Shown: piece by piece, positions 45,604 to 58,135 of the stretch
Position numbering within the stretch: position 1 is the stretch's first letter
Layout: every line of letters begins with the position of its first letter
Source: Riptortus pedestris
Lineage: Eukaryota; Arthropoda; Insecta; Hemiptera; Alydidae
DNA: 64,000 bases
NCBI GenBank assembly: GCA_019009955.1
Contig: CM032230.1
Span: 129,184,001 to 129,248,000 of the forward strand
Direction: 5' to 3'
Program-made: the position numbers and the translations under genes
The notes under the pieces: generated by a model
Seen by the model: only the letters and a program-made list of their open reading frames with translations
What the model was told of the DNA's origin: nothing
Database searches by the model: none

Positions 45604-46400
45604 AAAAGTCCGTCACGCAGGGGGTAAGTAAACTAAGCAGATGTCCCACGCGGTTTTACAACGTATAAATCTATATAATTTTGCCCTTAACAGCATTGTG
45701 AATATTAAGTGAACATATACAAATAACAATAAGAAATCTTTCAGACGATTTACATTTTAGTAACGACCACAACAAAAAACATCTGAATTGTAAACAAGCA
45801 GCTCACCCAACCTATCAATGCCGAAAGATAATAATATTCTTGACGGAAAAGAAAAAAACCTTACAGGAATATATCTGAATATAATATATTAATTTTGTTG
45901 AAAACTATTTACTATATCTTTCGCGTCAATTTATAATAAACCAGAATAATTTTTATCTCAATCAATCTAATTTTAGTAATCCAAGAACAAAATATAGAGG
46001 GGAGGGGACGCATTTGCACGTATCTCATCTAGAAACGATTTGTTGAACACAATATTTGGTGTTTCAGCTTGAATAATACTTTTCGTGATATGCTGGCTAA
46101 TTCATATCGTGCAATGACTAAGGTTTATTGAAGGCTGACAACTAAAAAATGCAAATGTCTCGGTTAATATTTGAGATAGATACAGAATGTATTTAAGTAC
46201 ATTTATACGTAATTTAATTTTCAATAAGATTGGTACTTTTATATACTATTTTTCGATCCGCCATGTAGTAACTGAAATATTTCAAATCATCCCTTACCCC
46301 CCTCTCCCATTGGCCCGATTAAAATAAAATGTTGAACGGACCCTCATCTCCTGGGTAGGATCGATGGACATTTGAAGAAATTTTCTGAAGGGAATTGCTC
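45604..46400 (-). mobile_element. Family A element, minus strand, TA tract deleted
   Basis: Right end and body as in the copy at 44,480, then proximal body and GTAGGATCGATGGACATTTG. The TA tract and the palindrome are lost; the body is joined to TTGAACGGACC by a deletion at about 46,320. Confidence 0.65.
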
Positions 46401-47274
46401 TGCAAAAATGATCCCTGCTGAATTTAAATAGAAATCAGATACACCTTAGAGTTTTATTTACATAGATTCTTGTTGTAAAACTTTTAAAATATCTATTAAT
46501 GTTTATATGTGTAAATTTTGCATATAATAGTAATTCTCTAAAATGATTTACTTTTAGTAAAGCGCCTTGAGCCATGAATGTATTTGAAAATCTTGGCCAC
46601 CATTATGGACAGAATGTTTAGTGAATGAGTGCGAAAAGAAAATTCAAACTCAATGAAGGAAAAAGTCACAAGAATTTGCTTTTAGTCTGGTGCATTCAAT
46701 TTCACCACCAGATCGGTACTCCTTTGATGGCTGGGACCTTCTTCTTTCCTTGGCAATCACTTAATAGTGATAAACTTCTACTTATTTCCTGGAAGGGCAG
46801 TAAATGAAAACAGTGATTGTTTAAGCAAGTCCACTTTGAAGTCCATTAGCTGCCGAGAGTTCTTCATACAATTATTTTTGTTCCATTACATAAACGAGAA
46901 GATAAAACTATCCCAGAGCATTTACCCACCTATTATCCTTTGAAGTAGAAATAAGGTTTCTCAATAAGCTGAAGGATAATTCAGCTACAATACAAATCTT
47001 AATAAACTACTACTCTCTAAATGGGAATACTCGACTAAACAAAATGGGAAAATGATTGGAAGAAAATGCAAAAAATCAAAAACAATGAAATTCAAGAATT
47101 TTTCAACTCGAATTCACTTCCGTTTTGGTAAACATTCATGTAAAAAAAGTAGCACCTAGGTAAAATGAGGTCGTCCCTTAATAGACCGGTTGAACTCCAT
47201 TGCAAATTATAAGCACAAAAGGTAAAGATGAAAGAATTCCGGTTTACTTGGAAACTTCTTAAAACTAGTTTTGT
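46401..47274. other. Unassigned AT-rich sequence
   Basis: Short open frames only; no feature recognised. Confidence 0.4.
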
Positions 47275-47750
47275 TCCATGTTTCTTCCAAATACTCTTCT
47301 TGTTACTTCCATATACCCTTGTTTTTACTTCCACATACTCGTCTGGTTACATCCATATACTCGTTTTGTGACTTCCATATACTCGTTTTGTTACTTCCAT
47401 ATACTCATTTTGTTACCTCCACGTACTCGTTTTGTTACTTCCATATACTCGTTTTGTTACTTCCACATACTCGTTTTGTTACTTCCACATACTCCTTTGG
47501 GTACTCCCACATACTCGTTTTGTTACTTCCACATACTCGTTTTGTTACTTCCACATACTCCATAGGTTACTTCCACATACTCCTTTGGTTACTTCCACAT
47601 ACTCGTTTTGTTACTTCCATATACTCGTTTTGTTACTTCCACATACTCGTTTTGTTACTTCCATAGACTCGTTTTGTTACTTCCACATACTCGTTTTGTT
47701 TCTTCCATATACTCGTTTTGTTACTTCGAATACTCATGTTGTTACGTCCT
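47275..47750. repeat. 22-bp minisatellite, about 21 units
   Basis: Units of TACTTCCACATACTCGTTTTGT with point variants (CATA/CATG, TCCTTTGG). Because 22 is not a multiple of three, each frame cycles every 66 bp and gives repetitive open frames (YSFCYFHILVLLLPHT) that I regard as non-coding. Confidence 0.9.
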
Positions 47751-47810
47751 CATTCTCGCCAACTGCTTTAAACTAAGACAATCTTGAACATTTAGCAGTT
47801 ATTTTGAAAT

Positions 47811-47814
<4 letters not shown>

Positions 47815-47867
<53 letters not shown>
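47815..47867. repeat. (TA)n tract
   Basis: Pure TA run without family A modules on either side. Confidence 0.95.
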
Positions 47868-47870
<3 letters not shown>

Positions 47871-48089
47871 TCAATCAAAACTTAGCGATACGAGTGTTAT
47901 TGAGTATAAATGATTTAATTGGCTTATCAATTTGCCAATAGGGAATAATGAACTCTATGTACGACATATGACGACGATCTCATGAATAGCTTTCGAGAAT
48001 CATTATACAAACACCTGTTAGTACTCAGTGCCAGACTGAATGGTTTCAGCTCAATTATAAAAATGTATTTAATTAATTAATATAATACA

Positions 48090-48600
48090 TTTGCAATGTC
48101 CAGACAACTGCCTTAAGAATTTCTAAGGAATCTATATTTTATGAACATGAAATTAGTGTCATTCCACCCACAAGACTAAACTTTACTAAGGAAATATTTG
48201 TCTGGGAAGAAATAGAATACCTCACAGATTCCAAAATATAAACAGAACTTCAAACAGAGAATATAACCTCCCTACAGAGATTTATAAGTAAAAAAAACTC
48301 CGTGCAGAACAATATTCGTAGCCACTTTTAACAGAGACGCATTGCCAGATAAAATAAAATAGGTTACATGAACGTGCCATATTAGGTTATATATCCAAAC
48401 CCCGCTGCGTTGCATTAACTGATGGAGCCTGAACCACGTGACCAAATTCTGTCAAATGACAGAGTGAGAAACACTCTCAAATATGCAGTAGCATATGTAT
48501 TCTCATAGAAATTGTGTTGTGTCACAGGGCACTGATTATATAGGTTGCGCTCTAAAATTGTTACTATTTAAAACTAACACATGTCTGAGAACAAAATCAA
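48090..48600 (+). pseudogene. ORF1/gag-like fragment of an I/Jockey-type non-LTR element
   Basis: The frame starting at GAA 48,143 reads EHEISVIPPTRLNFTKEIF, VWEEIEYLTDSKI, then LQTENITSLQRFISKKNS with a few stops. Downstream, after frameshifts, a zinc-knuckle pattern C-x2-C-x4-H-x4-C is visible at 48,411-48,452, with TGA (48,420-48,422) in place of the second Cys codon. In living elements this protein coats element RNA. Possibly from the same family as the RT at 18.4 kb. Confidence 0.6.
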
Positions 48601-48954
48601 GACTGTTTCAAAATGAGCACTCCTTCTGAAGAGAATAAATTATAATAATGATACATGCCCGGCTTATACATCTGAGTATCTGATAACATTTGTCTGGCTT
48701 ATTAGTTGTTCACAAGAGTAACGAAGAGACACTTAAGTGATAAGAGGATACTTGAAGTAAGTAGATCAAAGAGTGCAAAAGGGGAAGCTTCAAGTGGTAG
48801 GATATTGAAGAACGGAAGGCTGTCATTTCATAATGTTTCCCCCGTTGGCTTCCCGTGTATCCGTGAGCAACTCGGGGGAAAGGAGGGGGGGGGGTTGCTG
48901 AACGGGGTGGGGCTGAGAGAGGGGTGAGATGAAAATAGATTGCTGAAACGTGTG

Positions 48955-48955
<1 letters not shown>

Positions 48956-49005
<50 letters not shown>

Positions 49006-49178
49006 GACATAAAGTGAGAGAGAAAGATAGAGATAGATAGAGAGACGGAGAGAGAGTGAGAGAGCGAGAGAAAGCTTGGGAGATATAGATAGATAGAGAG
49101 AGAAAGAGAAAGTGTGAGAGAGAGAGAGAGTGAGTGTGTGTGTGAGAGAGCGAGAGAGAGAGAGTGAGAGAGAAAGAT
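48956..49178. repeat. (GA)n microsatellite
   Basis: Almost continuous GA repeats with AGAT and GTGT interruptions; Ser-Leu repetitive frames on the minus strand are artefacts. Confidence 0.95.
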
Positions 49179-49319
49179 AAGCGGAGGCGGAGCAAGCTGG
49201 TGGGTCTTATTAAACGAAGAGGCAGCCTGATGAGAGTGGAAGCAATAATCTCTACTCCACTCTATAGAGATTTCTCTCTACCTATAGAACTTGTCAATAA
49301 CTCATCGAATAATTTTATA

Positions 49320-49329
49320 TTGACTTCTG

Positions 49330-49374
<45 letters not shown>

Positions 49375-49410
49375 CCCTTCAGGACGCGATTTTAGAAAAA
49401 AAAAAAAAAT
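49320..49410 (+). repeat. (TA)n with a scrap of family A left module
   Basis: (TA)n at about 49,335-49,371, then TTTCCCTTCAGGACGCGATTT. Confidence 0.5.
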
Positions 49411-49547
49411 CGGTACTTATCGTTTATCGGGAATCCACTGTTTAGGCGGAAAGCTTGTTTTAAGGCAAGAATAAGAGAGAGCATTTAGACTGAACCATTT
49501 TGTTATTTCTCCTGGAGAGATGAGGGAAAAAGATAAAAAAAATATAC

Positions 49548-50220
49548 AAAACAACTATGTGAGTTCTCTTAAGAATTAGGTATATTGAAATAGTTCATTA
49601 TATATCTATATACTACACGTTATATCTAATGGTTGAACAAGACAAAAGAACTTTACTTTATACACTAACTTATCGGCTATAGAAATATACTTTAATAAAA
49701 AAGTAAATGTGAGCAGTTAACAAAAGAACGTAACTTTATGAACTAATATGGCGGCCATATAACTATGTACACTAAATGAGCGATGGGTCCTATAATATAT
49801 GAGTACTCATTCGATATTTGCGCAAATAATGCTAGCATTATTAAATAGGTACTTGCGGTAACCATGCACTTTCCTTGAAATGATGGAGCCTTCTCGCTTT
49901 TTGCGGTGATTAACACAGGATGGTAGCGTTGCAGAGAAGAAGAAACAACTGACTGACTCTATCACGGGTGAATTCCAACTGCGGTTGTCTATGAAGCGGT
50001 TATCTGTAGCGGAGGAAGAGGGGCGAAGCCCCACTGGCCGTAGGAACGACCGCAGTGTCTAAGTGCAACTGACCCAGTCCATTTTGCTAGCCGATGCCTT
50101 CTTGAACTGCCTGTGTTTTTCCGCTGTAGCCAAGGCCTTGGCGATATGCATGTGTGTGTGGCGGGTCTATGAACCCCGCGAGCGCAGGAAATTTAAAATT
50201 CAAACTGACGACTGAACATC
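49548..50220. repeat. Interspersed repeat C, long form
   Basis: Its first about 108 bp and last about 110 bp match 23,384-23,595; about 450 bp in the middle are missing there. Its last part has CCCCGCGAGCGC, a GC-rich hairpin. No open frame or terminal inverted repeat recognised. Confidence 0.7.
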
Positions 50221-51260
50221 CACTTATTTAAACACTATTCTTAAATAAATACAAATAAAAGAGAATATTCACATAATAAAAATTACAAAAAGGGCAGTAA
50301 ACAAAAAAACAAAGAAATTCTATAACATTTTATCTCAAATTAATCGATTTTAAATTACGATGCAAGATTGATGTGTAAATCATCGATTTGTAGTCAGCTG
50401 ACTTAACCTACCTCGGGAACCTCTCAGTATCAACTACCTCTTCTGTGAGGGTAGTCGCAATGTAAAAGGGAAACGATCACTTCAGAAATGTAAGGGGCAA
50501 TCTATAATTAGATCTAATAAGTGTATCGTAGATGTAGGCTCCTATTAATACAATATCTAGCAATGAATTATTAAGGATTCTATTAAATTAATGTTATTAA
50601 TTTTTCATATTTTTTTTGAAAAGGGATAGAACCTGAAGAGGTGGCGAGTAAACAAAGAAATATGTCGGTCAGTTTCAAAAAAGTTTGCACCGAAATAAAT
50701 GTTTTTTATTGGTAATCCTTGCCATAAAATACGAAGAATATATAAAAAAATATTGGGTCCAGAATAAGGAGGATTATTAAATCATAATTAAAATGAAACC
50801 CGCTTATTAATGAAAATGACACTTCTGGAATTTATAAATGACAAAATGGTTAACAGATATAACTATAACTATAAATCAGTATTTACAGATAAAATATTTT
50901 CTGGTTCAAAACCGCTTATTGTAAATGGACTGTTCATATTTCACTATGGGATCTTAATCATTCTGTTTCTTTTTTTTTATCAGAAAACGAGTGATCGTTT
51001 ATTATTACACCTCTTGGACACCTACTTTGCAAAGTTCATACGGCAGACGGCGGCCGGGGACGACCGCTTTATTTGTTCCGCGATATCGTCTAGTTTTGGG
51101 ATAACTCCAACTTATAATTAATTTTTTGGGGGTGGTATCTCATCATTCAAATAAATCATAAAAATGTTTTTTAAGTAATAATTTATTTTATTTTCATTCA
51201 AGTGTTTTTTTTCCTATGTATTTTAATAATCGTCTTTAAATGGGTGGCCTCCTTATAACT
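50221..51260. other. Unassigned AT-rich sequence
   Basis: A GC-rich patch at about 51,035-51,085 (CGGCAGACGGCGGCCGGGGA) stands out; no function proposed. Confidence 0.4.
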
Positions 51261-51261
51261 G

Positions 51262-51347
51262 ATGAGTACCAACAATTCTTCTAATGACCATGGATCCTAC
51301 TCATTAGATACCGAAAACGTGGTCGTTTCAAAATTGTATATATACAT

Positions 51348-51430
<83 letters not shown>
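51262..51430 (+). repeat. Decayed family A left module followed by (TA)n(CA)n
   Basis: CATGGATCCTACTCATTAGA and CGTTTCAAAATTGTATATA fit the left module; the TA tract (about 51,337-51,380) has extended into a CA tract (51,381-51,424). Confidence 0.55.
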
Positions 51431-51960
51431 CAGGGTGTCTCAAGTTCCCTTGCCACCCCCCTTAAAATTTGCAATTCTATTATTTTGGCTGAGATTTTGC
51501 TTGTCATAATTGTGGTCCCTGAAGTACATTTTCGGTTCATATTCAACCTCATAACCTTCCCCAGTACTTCTCCAGCGACCGTAACTTAGGAATTTTCTAT
51601 GGAATCCCCTACTTTTCATGCCGGTTTCCTGTATGAAATCGAATTATAAAACGAGTTTATATCTGTGAATTTTTCGATTTGATGCGCCCTTTAGCCGTAA
51701 AATGCGCAAATCTTTATTTCATAAGCGGCACATTTTGTTAAGCTGTTGATGCTCCACAATTTTTTTCGTAGCTTAAATATGATGAGAGTTATTCATGCTT
51801 TATTGTTTTCAGTCTTCACTGTTTCCTGGAATTTAATTTAGAAATAGGAAATACATTGGAAGAATAGATCAATAGTATGTCATTCCAGCAAGTGAGAAAT
51901 CTGCTTAGTTTACGCAGTACCTGGGGGATGAACTTTAATAACTGAGTACAAGCCCCTTTG
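51431..51960 (+). repeat. Family A body variant and right end
   Basis: GAAATCTGCTTAGTTTACGC at about 51,897-51,916 is the right end, with a degenerate hairpin. The proximal part starts ACAGGGTGTCTCAAGTTCCC, a TIR-like motif of unknown origin. The distal variant is shared with 12.8 and 59.8 kb. Confidence 0.5.
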
Positions 51961-52640
51961 ATCTGCTTGTGATAAAACCTACAAGAGGAAAAATAAACTT
52001 TGCATAGATTGATTACATTATTTTATTTTAATGGAGTCCCCTTTGCATCAATAATTGGCATTGGAAATCGCATGCAAGCGCCATGTATATACATGGATAT
52101 AGTTAATTTGATTTTATATCTAATAAAGATCCACGGTTGACCATGCCCTGAAAGCCTTTATTGTTAATAGGACTCAAGCTACAAACGGGAGTATAATTAC
52201 AACACAAAGGGGCACGAGCAATGAACTTAATTGAGAAATATAATGTAGTGACTGTCCCAGGACTGTCTCGAAATGTATCACATAAACCGCTTTGATCAAC
52301 GACAAACGCGATTGCCTTAATAATCTATGACATGCGTTGTTCACTTTAATTACGTGCACTTTGAGACGCATTAGTATTAGAGATGAGTCTCGGGTATTTA
52401 TTGGTTATGCATATATTTTTGAAAGAATCAATCACAAGTTGAAAATAAAATTTGAACCTCTACAAATCTAGTAAAATCATATACAATTTAGTATACAAGC
52501 ACCACATAAGCCGAAAATAAAATCTTGCTAGGCCACAACATCACCCAACGAATTTGCATGAAAATAAAAATCCACAAAAACAATGTAAGGAATTTAAGCT
52601 TAGAATAAAGCGGTTGATGATATAACATCGTATTGCTATT
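51961..52640. other. Unassigned AT-rich sequence
   Basis: No feature recognised. Confidence 0.4.
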
Positions 52641-52800
52641 CTGACATGAATAGGAGTGAGGGGTTTACTGAAAACTAAAAATACAAATCACGCGGTTAGC
52701 ATTGAAGATAGAGAATAAATGTATTTAACAATTTTTAAAATTCATTTAATTTGCAATGAACACCACCCCCCCTAACTGGTCCAATTTTGGCTCTAGCCCT
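52641..52800 (-). repeat. Family A body fragment
   Basis: GAGGGGTTTACTGAAAACTAA through CACCCCCCCTAACTGGTCC. Confidence 0.5.
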
Positions 52801-52857
52801 ACGAATAAATGCATAATTTAAATTATTCAAAAATATACAAAATAAACCATACCGTAA

Positions 52858-52927
52858 AATAAAAAAAAAAAAAAAAAAAAAAAAACAAAAAAAAAAATTA
52901 AAATACAGAGTACAATTCGATATTAAA

Positions 52928-52963
<36 letters not shown>
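52858..52963. repeat. Poly(A) run and (TA)n tract
   Basis: About 25 A at 52,860-52,885, then TA at about 52,931-52,960. Confidence 0.9.
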
Positions 52964-52982
52964 TTTACTAGCTACGCTGTGC

Positions 52983-53011
52983 ATTTTTAAGTAATGTCAT
53001 TTCCTGCCTCT

Positions 53012-53016
<5 letters not shown>
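52983..53016. repeat. Single terminus of the MITE at 55.9 kb
   Basis: TTTTTAAGTAATGTCATTTCC and CTCTGTGATA match the right terminus of 55,861-56,015; (TA)n follows. Confidence 0.55.
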
Positions 53017-53068
<52 letters not shown>

Positions 53069-53729
53069 GTCATATACATAATCTGACTTTACATTGATTT
53101 GTTTTCGAAATTTCACGACACCTTTTCGTTTCACATGTCATAGACACCATAACTGCATTTTGTTTCTTTGGTGTTTGTTACCTTTTCTCGGTAACGGTAT
53201 GTAACACATGTAAAACGGCTGACGAATTTTATTGAAACTTGGTATGTTATATTACTACTACCCCAACCTAGACTTTAGGCTATATTAATTTTCTCTAAGA
53301 CGAAGGGGGTTATAAGGGAGGCCTGAAATTAAAAATACCGATATTTCGTTTCCTATTAGTTTTTCGGCAAATATGCACATAACAATAGTTGTTTCTTTTG
53401 TTATTTAGAGTAACTTTTGTTATATTCACTTTATCCGTATAACAAAGTATAAAGGCATTAAACGCTAAAAATTATAGCGAGAGCCAACAATTTTGATGGG
53501 CACTAAGATTGAACCGAACTTAACAAAACTCGGTATGTGAATTAGCATTAATTCATCCATGATTGCAAGCTATATTAAAATTTGTAGGTGATATTTCGTT
53601 TCCTATTAGATTCTCGGCAAACATGCACAGAAAAAAAGTAGTTTATTTTATTATTTAGAGTAACTTTTGTTGCATTCACTTTTTTGGTAAAAATGAGAAA
53701 CGAGTTATACGCTAAAAACTATAGCGGGA

Positions 53730-53730
<1 letters not shown>
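53069..53730 (+). mobile_element. Helitron-related copy 1 (family of 10.6 and 25.2 kb), 3' end missing
   Basis: Reverse-oriented relative of 25,240-26,200: TTTTCGTTTCACATGTCATA, CGGTAACGGTATG, GGTTATAAGGGAGGCCTGAAA and TTAGAGTAACTTTTGTTA. Bounded by TA tracts on both sides. Lacks the GC hairpin and CTAG. Confidence 0.65.

Positions 53731-53790
<60 letters not shown>
53731..53790. repeat. (TA)n tract between duplicated Helitron-related copies
   Basis: Thirty TA units, pure. Confidence 0.95.
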
Positions 53791-53793
<3 letters not shown>

Positions 53794-54501
53794 ATATACA
53801 TAATCTGACTTTACATTGATTTTTTTTCGAAATTTCACGACACCTTTTCGTTTCACGTGTCATAGGCACCATAACTGCATTTTGTTTCTTTGGTGTTTGT
53901 TACCTTTTCACGGTAACGGTATGTAACAGATGTAAAACGGCTGAACGGAATTTTATGAAACTTGGTATGTATATTAATACTACCCCAACCTAGACTTTAG
54001 TGTATATTAATTTTCTCTAAGAGGAGGGGGGTTATAAGGGAGGCCTGAAATTAAAAATAGCGATATTTCGTTTCCTATTAGTTTTTCGGCCAATATGCAC
54101 ATAACAATAGTTGTTTCTTTTGTTATTTAGAGTAACTTTTGTTATATTCACTTTATCCGTATAACAAAGTATAAAGGCATTACACGCTAAAAATTATAGC
54201 GAGAGCGAACAATCTTGTTGGGCACTAAGATTGAATTGAACTTAACAAAACTCGGTATGTGAATTAGCATTAACTCATCCATGATTGCGAGCTATATTAA
54301 AATTTTTAGGTCCAAACGGGAGTGGGGGTTATAAGGGAGGCCTAAAATGAAAAATTGTGATATTTCGTTTCCTATTAGATTCTCGGCAAACATGCACATA
54401 AAAAAAGTAGTTTATTTTATTATTTAGAGTAACTTTTGTTGCATTCACTTTTTTGGTAAAATGAAGTAAACATGGGTTATACGCTAAAACTATAGCGGGA
54501 G
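53791..54501 (+). mobile_element. Helitron-related copy 2, direct duplicate of copy 1
   Basis: Starts with the same GTCATATACATAATCTGACT and follows copy 1 closely, with about 50 bp (near 54,308-54,365) absent from copy 1. It continues past the copy 1 end without a TA tract. Confidence 0.65.
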
Positions 54502-55615
54502 TCATTAATTTTATTAGTGTTTATTTAAGTGTTTTTAATGAATGTATATTATGACAATGATTTTATGTTTTAGTCACATATGATAACTCTATATATGATT
54601 CGGATTAGTGAGGTTATATATCTCCGTCGCCCCCTTATAATTTATTTATTTTTCCTAGAAAATAACTTTGTTATTTATTTCCAACAGAAATGTAAACTAT
54701 TAGAGCATTTCCGTTATTTAATTTGTATAATGTATTATTTAAATAACGTCATGCTGAATTGGCACAAGGAGCGATAACGGATGTTATAGGGATCAAACTC
54801 TTTGGTTCTGCTAATATATTATCTTATTTTCGATATCTTGATGTTATTGAAACAAATGTCTACCATCTAAATAATTAGACGTTAATGGTAATGTTATTAT
54901 GAAAAAAGGCAATATCCATTTAAATTTGTTATGATTTAAAGTATTACTTATTTTGCAGGGAGGGCTACGATCTCTTCCCCTCAACTATCTTTTAGAATAT
55001 AAATGGAATTATTTATGGTTATTATTATATAATCCAAAAATAATAATAATATTATTATGATAAACTACTATTTAATTCCATCAGGTAGATAAATTATTAA
55101 AATAAAATTTTGAATCAATAATTTAAGGAATACAATGGTGCGGAAGGTGCCCATGCTGGAGCGGAAGGTGACCGGAGGCTATAAGAGTTAATTGAGTTAA
55201 CTTATTTCCTGTGAAACGCTGGCATTACTGGAATTGATTTCCACTGAGCTCTACTATTATGAATATAATCTAAAGTACAAAACTATGCTTAAACTATATG
55301 TGCTCGGATTGGTTTTTGAGTGGAAATAAGTTTCATTACAGATGATATTTAATTGTAATAAATGCTATCCATGATTATGGTTTGAAGTATTCAAAAAGGT
55401 GAGTTAAAAAGTGGAGAGGGATAGATTAGGATCACATTTTTATTTATTCTTCAAAGGTAAAATTTCTCATCGATAATTCGCCTGCCTGACCCTCACAGAA
55501 AAACAATGCGCCCAGACTGGAAGTGTAGTTGTAAACATTGAAGCCTTGCCCGAAAAAAATACTACCACCCTTAAGCCTCAAATGATTTCCCGAGGGACGC
55601 CGGGCACCTTAGATA
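54502..55615. other. Unassigned AT-rich sequence
   Basis: No gene or named repeat. Possible distal part of the preceding element, but no CTRR end could be set with confidence. Confidence 0.35.
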
Positions 55616-55616
55616 G

Positions 55617-55617
<1 letters not shown>

Positions 55618-55654
<37 letters not shown>

Positions 55655-55815
55655 CGTACATATATCAAAGAAAGGGTTGGCTCCGCCAGTATAAATGATG
55701 CTGTTGTCATATCTGTACAACTCTAGACGGCTTGAAGATGGTGTCTTTGCATCAAAAGGGCTTGCCAACTGAACTTGACCATCAGCCAGTGACGACGGTC
55801 ATCACCAACAGATAT

Positions 55816-55860
<45 letters not shown>
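55618..55860. repeat. Two (TA)n tracts with a unique spacer
   Basis: TA at about 55,618-55,650 and 55,820-55,860; the spacer holds no recognised feature. Confidence 0.8.
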
Positions 55861-55862
<2 letters not shown>

Positions 55863-56015
55863 CACAGAGACTGGAACTAGTATTACTTAAAATACATAGC
55901 AAAGTTAGTTAACACATAAGATTATAATTTAATACTAAACTACTTTTTTTACTTGTTGGCTTGGTAGCCTGTGTGTTTTCAATTTTTAAGTAATGGCAGT
56001 TCCTTTCTCTGTGAT
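55861..56015. mobile_element. MITE-like element with about 33-bp terminal inverted repeats
   Basis: ATCACAGAGACTGGAACT and ATTACTTAAAA on the left are mirrored by TTTTTAAGTAATGGCAGTTCC and TCTCTGTGAT on the right; 155 bp in all, inside TA-rich sequence. Superfamily not assigned. Confidence 0.65.
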
Positions 56016-57165
56016 ATAAATATATGTATATATATTAGTTTTAATATTGACTTTTAACTTGGATTTTAACTTCTGTTTTTCTATTTTAAGCTAATGTTCT
56101 TGTTGTATTTTTTTTGAATAATTTTAATGTTGCTTGGAATTCAAAGGGATTTTTGTGTCAACTGGCACTGAAGATGAAACTTATGCTCTGAAAGTGCACT
56201 CTATTGCAGTAAACGTATTGCGGAAGAAAACATGCCTACTTTGTAGATCAAGATTGATTCGTCCCTCAACCATCCAGTATTATTGGAAGCATTTATACTG
56301 GGTGAATTCCCCGATTCATTAAAACTGATCACAAGACAAGCCAACGAGAGAGCATAATTATCTGAATGCGTTCTATATACATAGTTCTCTAGCTATTGTG
56401 TAAAAACGTTGGTTAAGAGAGATTTTATTCTTTCCCCCGGAATATACACAAGGCCAGAAGAACATAGGGGAAGTTATTTCCAGACTATAAATGAATTATT
56501 ATTTCACGAGGAGGTGGGGTCGGGCCGCAAGTTCGTAGAATAAAATAGCAAATACTGACGGAAGAAAAGCGGTAAAGATAATAAAAGTAAAATGGTGGTT
56601 AAGGTCTGACTGAACTATAAACGTTCTAATGTGAGGATGGTGGTTCTCGCATAAGGATAAAATATGCCAGCTGTAAGTAATAACTTCACTTACCCCTTCC
56701 CCTTCCGGGTGCTGGAGTGGGGGGAGGCCTTTTTGCACCTCATGGAAAAAAATCATTTACATCCCCTCCCCACCCCCATTCCTCGCCTGGGGCTCTCCAC
56801 AGATGTAGGCATTATTTCATCGTTATATAGTATAACAAAAAAAAAAAAAAAATACCAACCTACCCCTTCATCAGCTAAAACGTAAAGGGTGGGAAAAAAG
56901 AAAAATAATAAAAGCGGTACGAATGCAATAAATTATTACACGCATTGTAACATATTGGAATAGAAGAATAACGATCACTTTTTAATCAAGTGGAAACTCA
57001 TTTGAATTTGAAATTTAGCCAGAATTTAGTAATTCCAATGAAAAACGGAGTAATAACATATCATCTAAATAAAATCTAACGTATTTACAAAGTGGCAGTA
57101 TTTTCTAAAGAATAAAAACCGATGTTATGCAAATTACGTAACATTATTATTTCCAACATTTTGCA
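56016..57165. other. Unassigned sequence
   Basis: A 62-codon open frame near 56,134 has no recognisable domain. A-run near 56,836. Confidence 0.4.
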
Positions 57166-57712
57166 GGGCATATCAAAAAGAATCATCCGATTCGCCATTT
57201 CTATATTTTGGAAACTACTAAACATACACAATTAATTGTTTTGTTTTTTATATGTTGTTTTTGTTTGAAGAAAGAGAAACTCAACATTTTGTTTTCCATA
57301 CCTCATCATAGGAATTAAATACCCCCCCCCCCTCCTTTAGAGGCACCATATAAGTCAATGCACTCCAGTGCCTTTGCACTAATTTAACCTTTTTCACAGA
57401 ATTGTTCCTGCCATCGTGTAATGTTCTGTACTGTATGAGGACCAACAGCATTTAAAGTACGACACTCATGCTGAACAGTTATAAATGACTCGCACTGCGC
57501 AAAACTTAAAACGAAAAAATACTTCTGTTGTTCTGACGCCACTGTTACTAGAACTGAAGTGGGCGTTTAACCAAGCATTAGCGGAAAATATGTAAAATGC
57601 GAGCTTCTTCATTCCAACAGTACTTTGTTCACGCACATATCTCAAAAAAAAAAAAGAATAGTTATGATTTTTTTTTTTTTTAAACCGGATGATTCTTTGC
57701 AATACACCTTGT
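57166..57712 (-). mobile_element. Mariner-like non-autonomous element with a transposase N-terminal remnant
   Basis: The ends mirror each other: AAAGAATCATCCGATT on the left, AACCGGATGATTCTTT on the right, both within a 26-bp imperfect inverted repeat. On the minus strand near 57,365-57,455 a short stretch reads RTLNAVGPHTVQNITRWQEQ, like the helix-turn-helix N-terminus of insect mariner-type transposases (DUF4817-like). The catalytic domain is absent. Confidence 0.5.
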
Positions 57713-58135
57713 ATATTAACCTGAAGACTAGTGTTGTATATTTTTATGATTTACTTGCCAAATTATGATGTTTTCAGAATTCTGAAACCTTCAGAAGTCC
57801 CTTCGATCGTAGGTCCTGCGAGCAATATTACTCACCCCACCCCCAAGCAAAATAATGTTTCCCCTCATGTTTGAAAACTGATTTTAAATATAATAATAAA
57901 TATCATATTTGTGTGTATTTAAATACACTTAAATATGGAATTCGGTAAAGATAAAACAAGAATTGAATTGTTATCATTCTTATTAGATGGCATTTCAAAA
58001 CAAAGAGATCTCTATTTCACGATCAGTGTTTTTGTAGAGAGTGATCAAATGAACCTAAAATCCCTGAAACGAAGGATTTGGAATACGTTGCCATCAGTAG
58101 ACTGGTGGGATTCATTATACTCAGGAGGGGCTGGA
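57713..58135. other. Unassigned sequence
   Basis: No feature recognised. Confidence 0.4.

Noticed and set aside
47271..47776. Repetitive 95-131 codon open frames with YSFCYFHIL units
   Set aside because: By-product of a 22-bp minisatellite; open in all three frames, which is not expected for a gene.
48710..49195. 161-codon Ser/Leu-rich open frame on the minus strand
   Set aside because: It is the translation of the (GA)n microsatellite and flanks; no domain.
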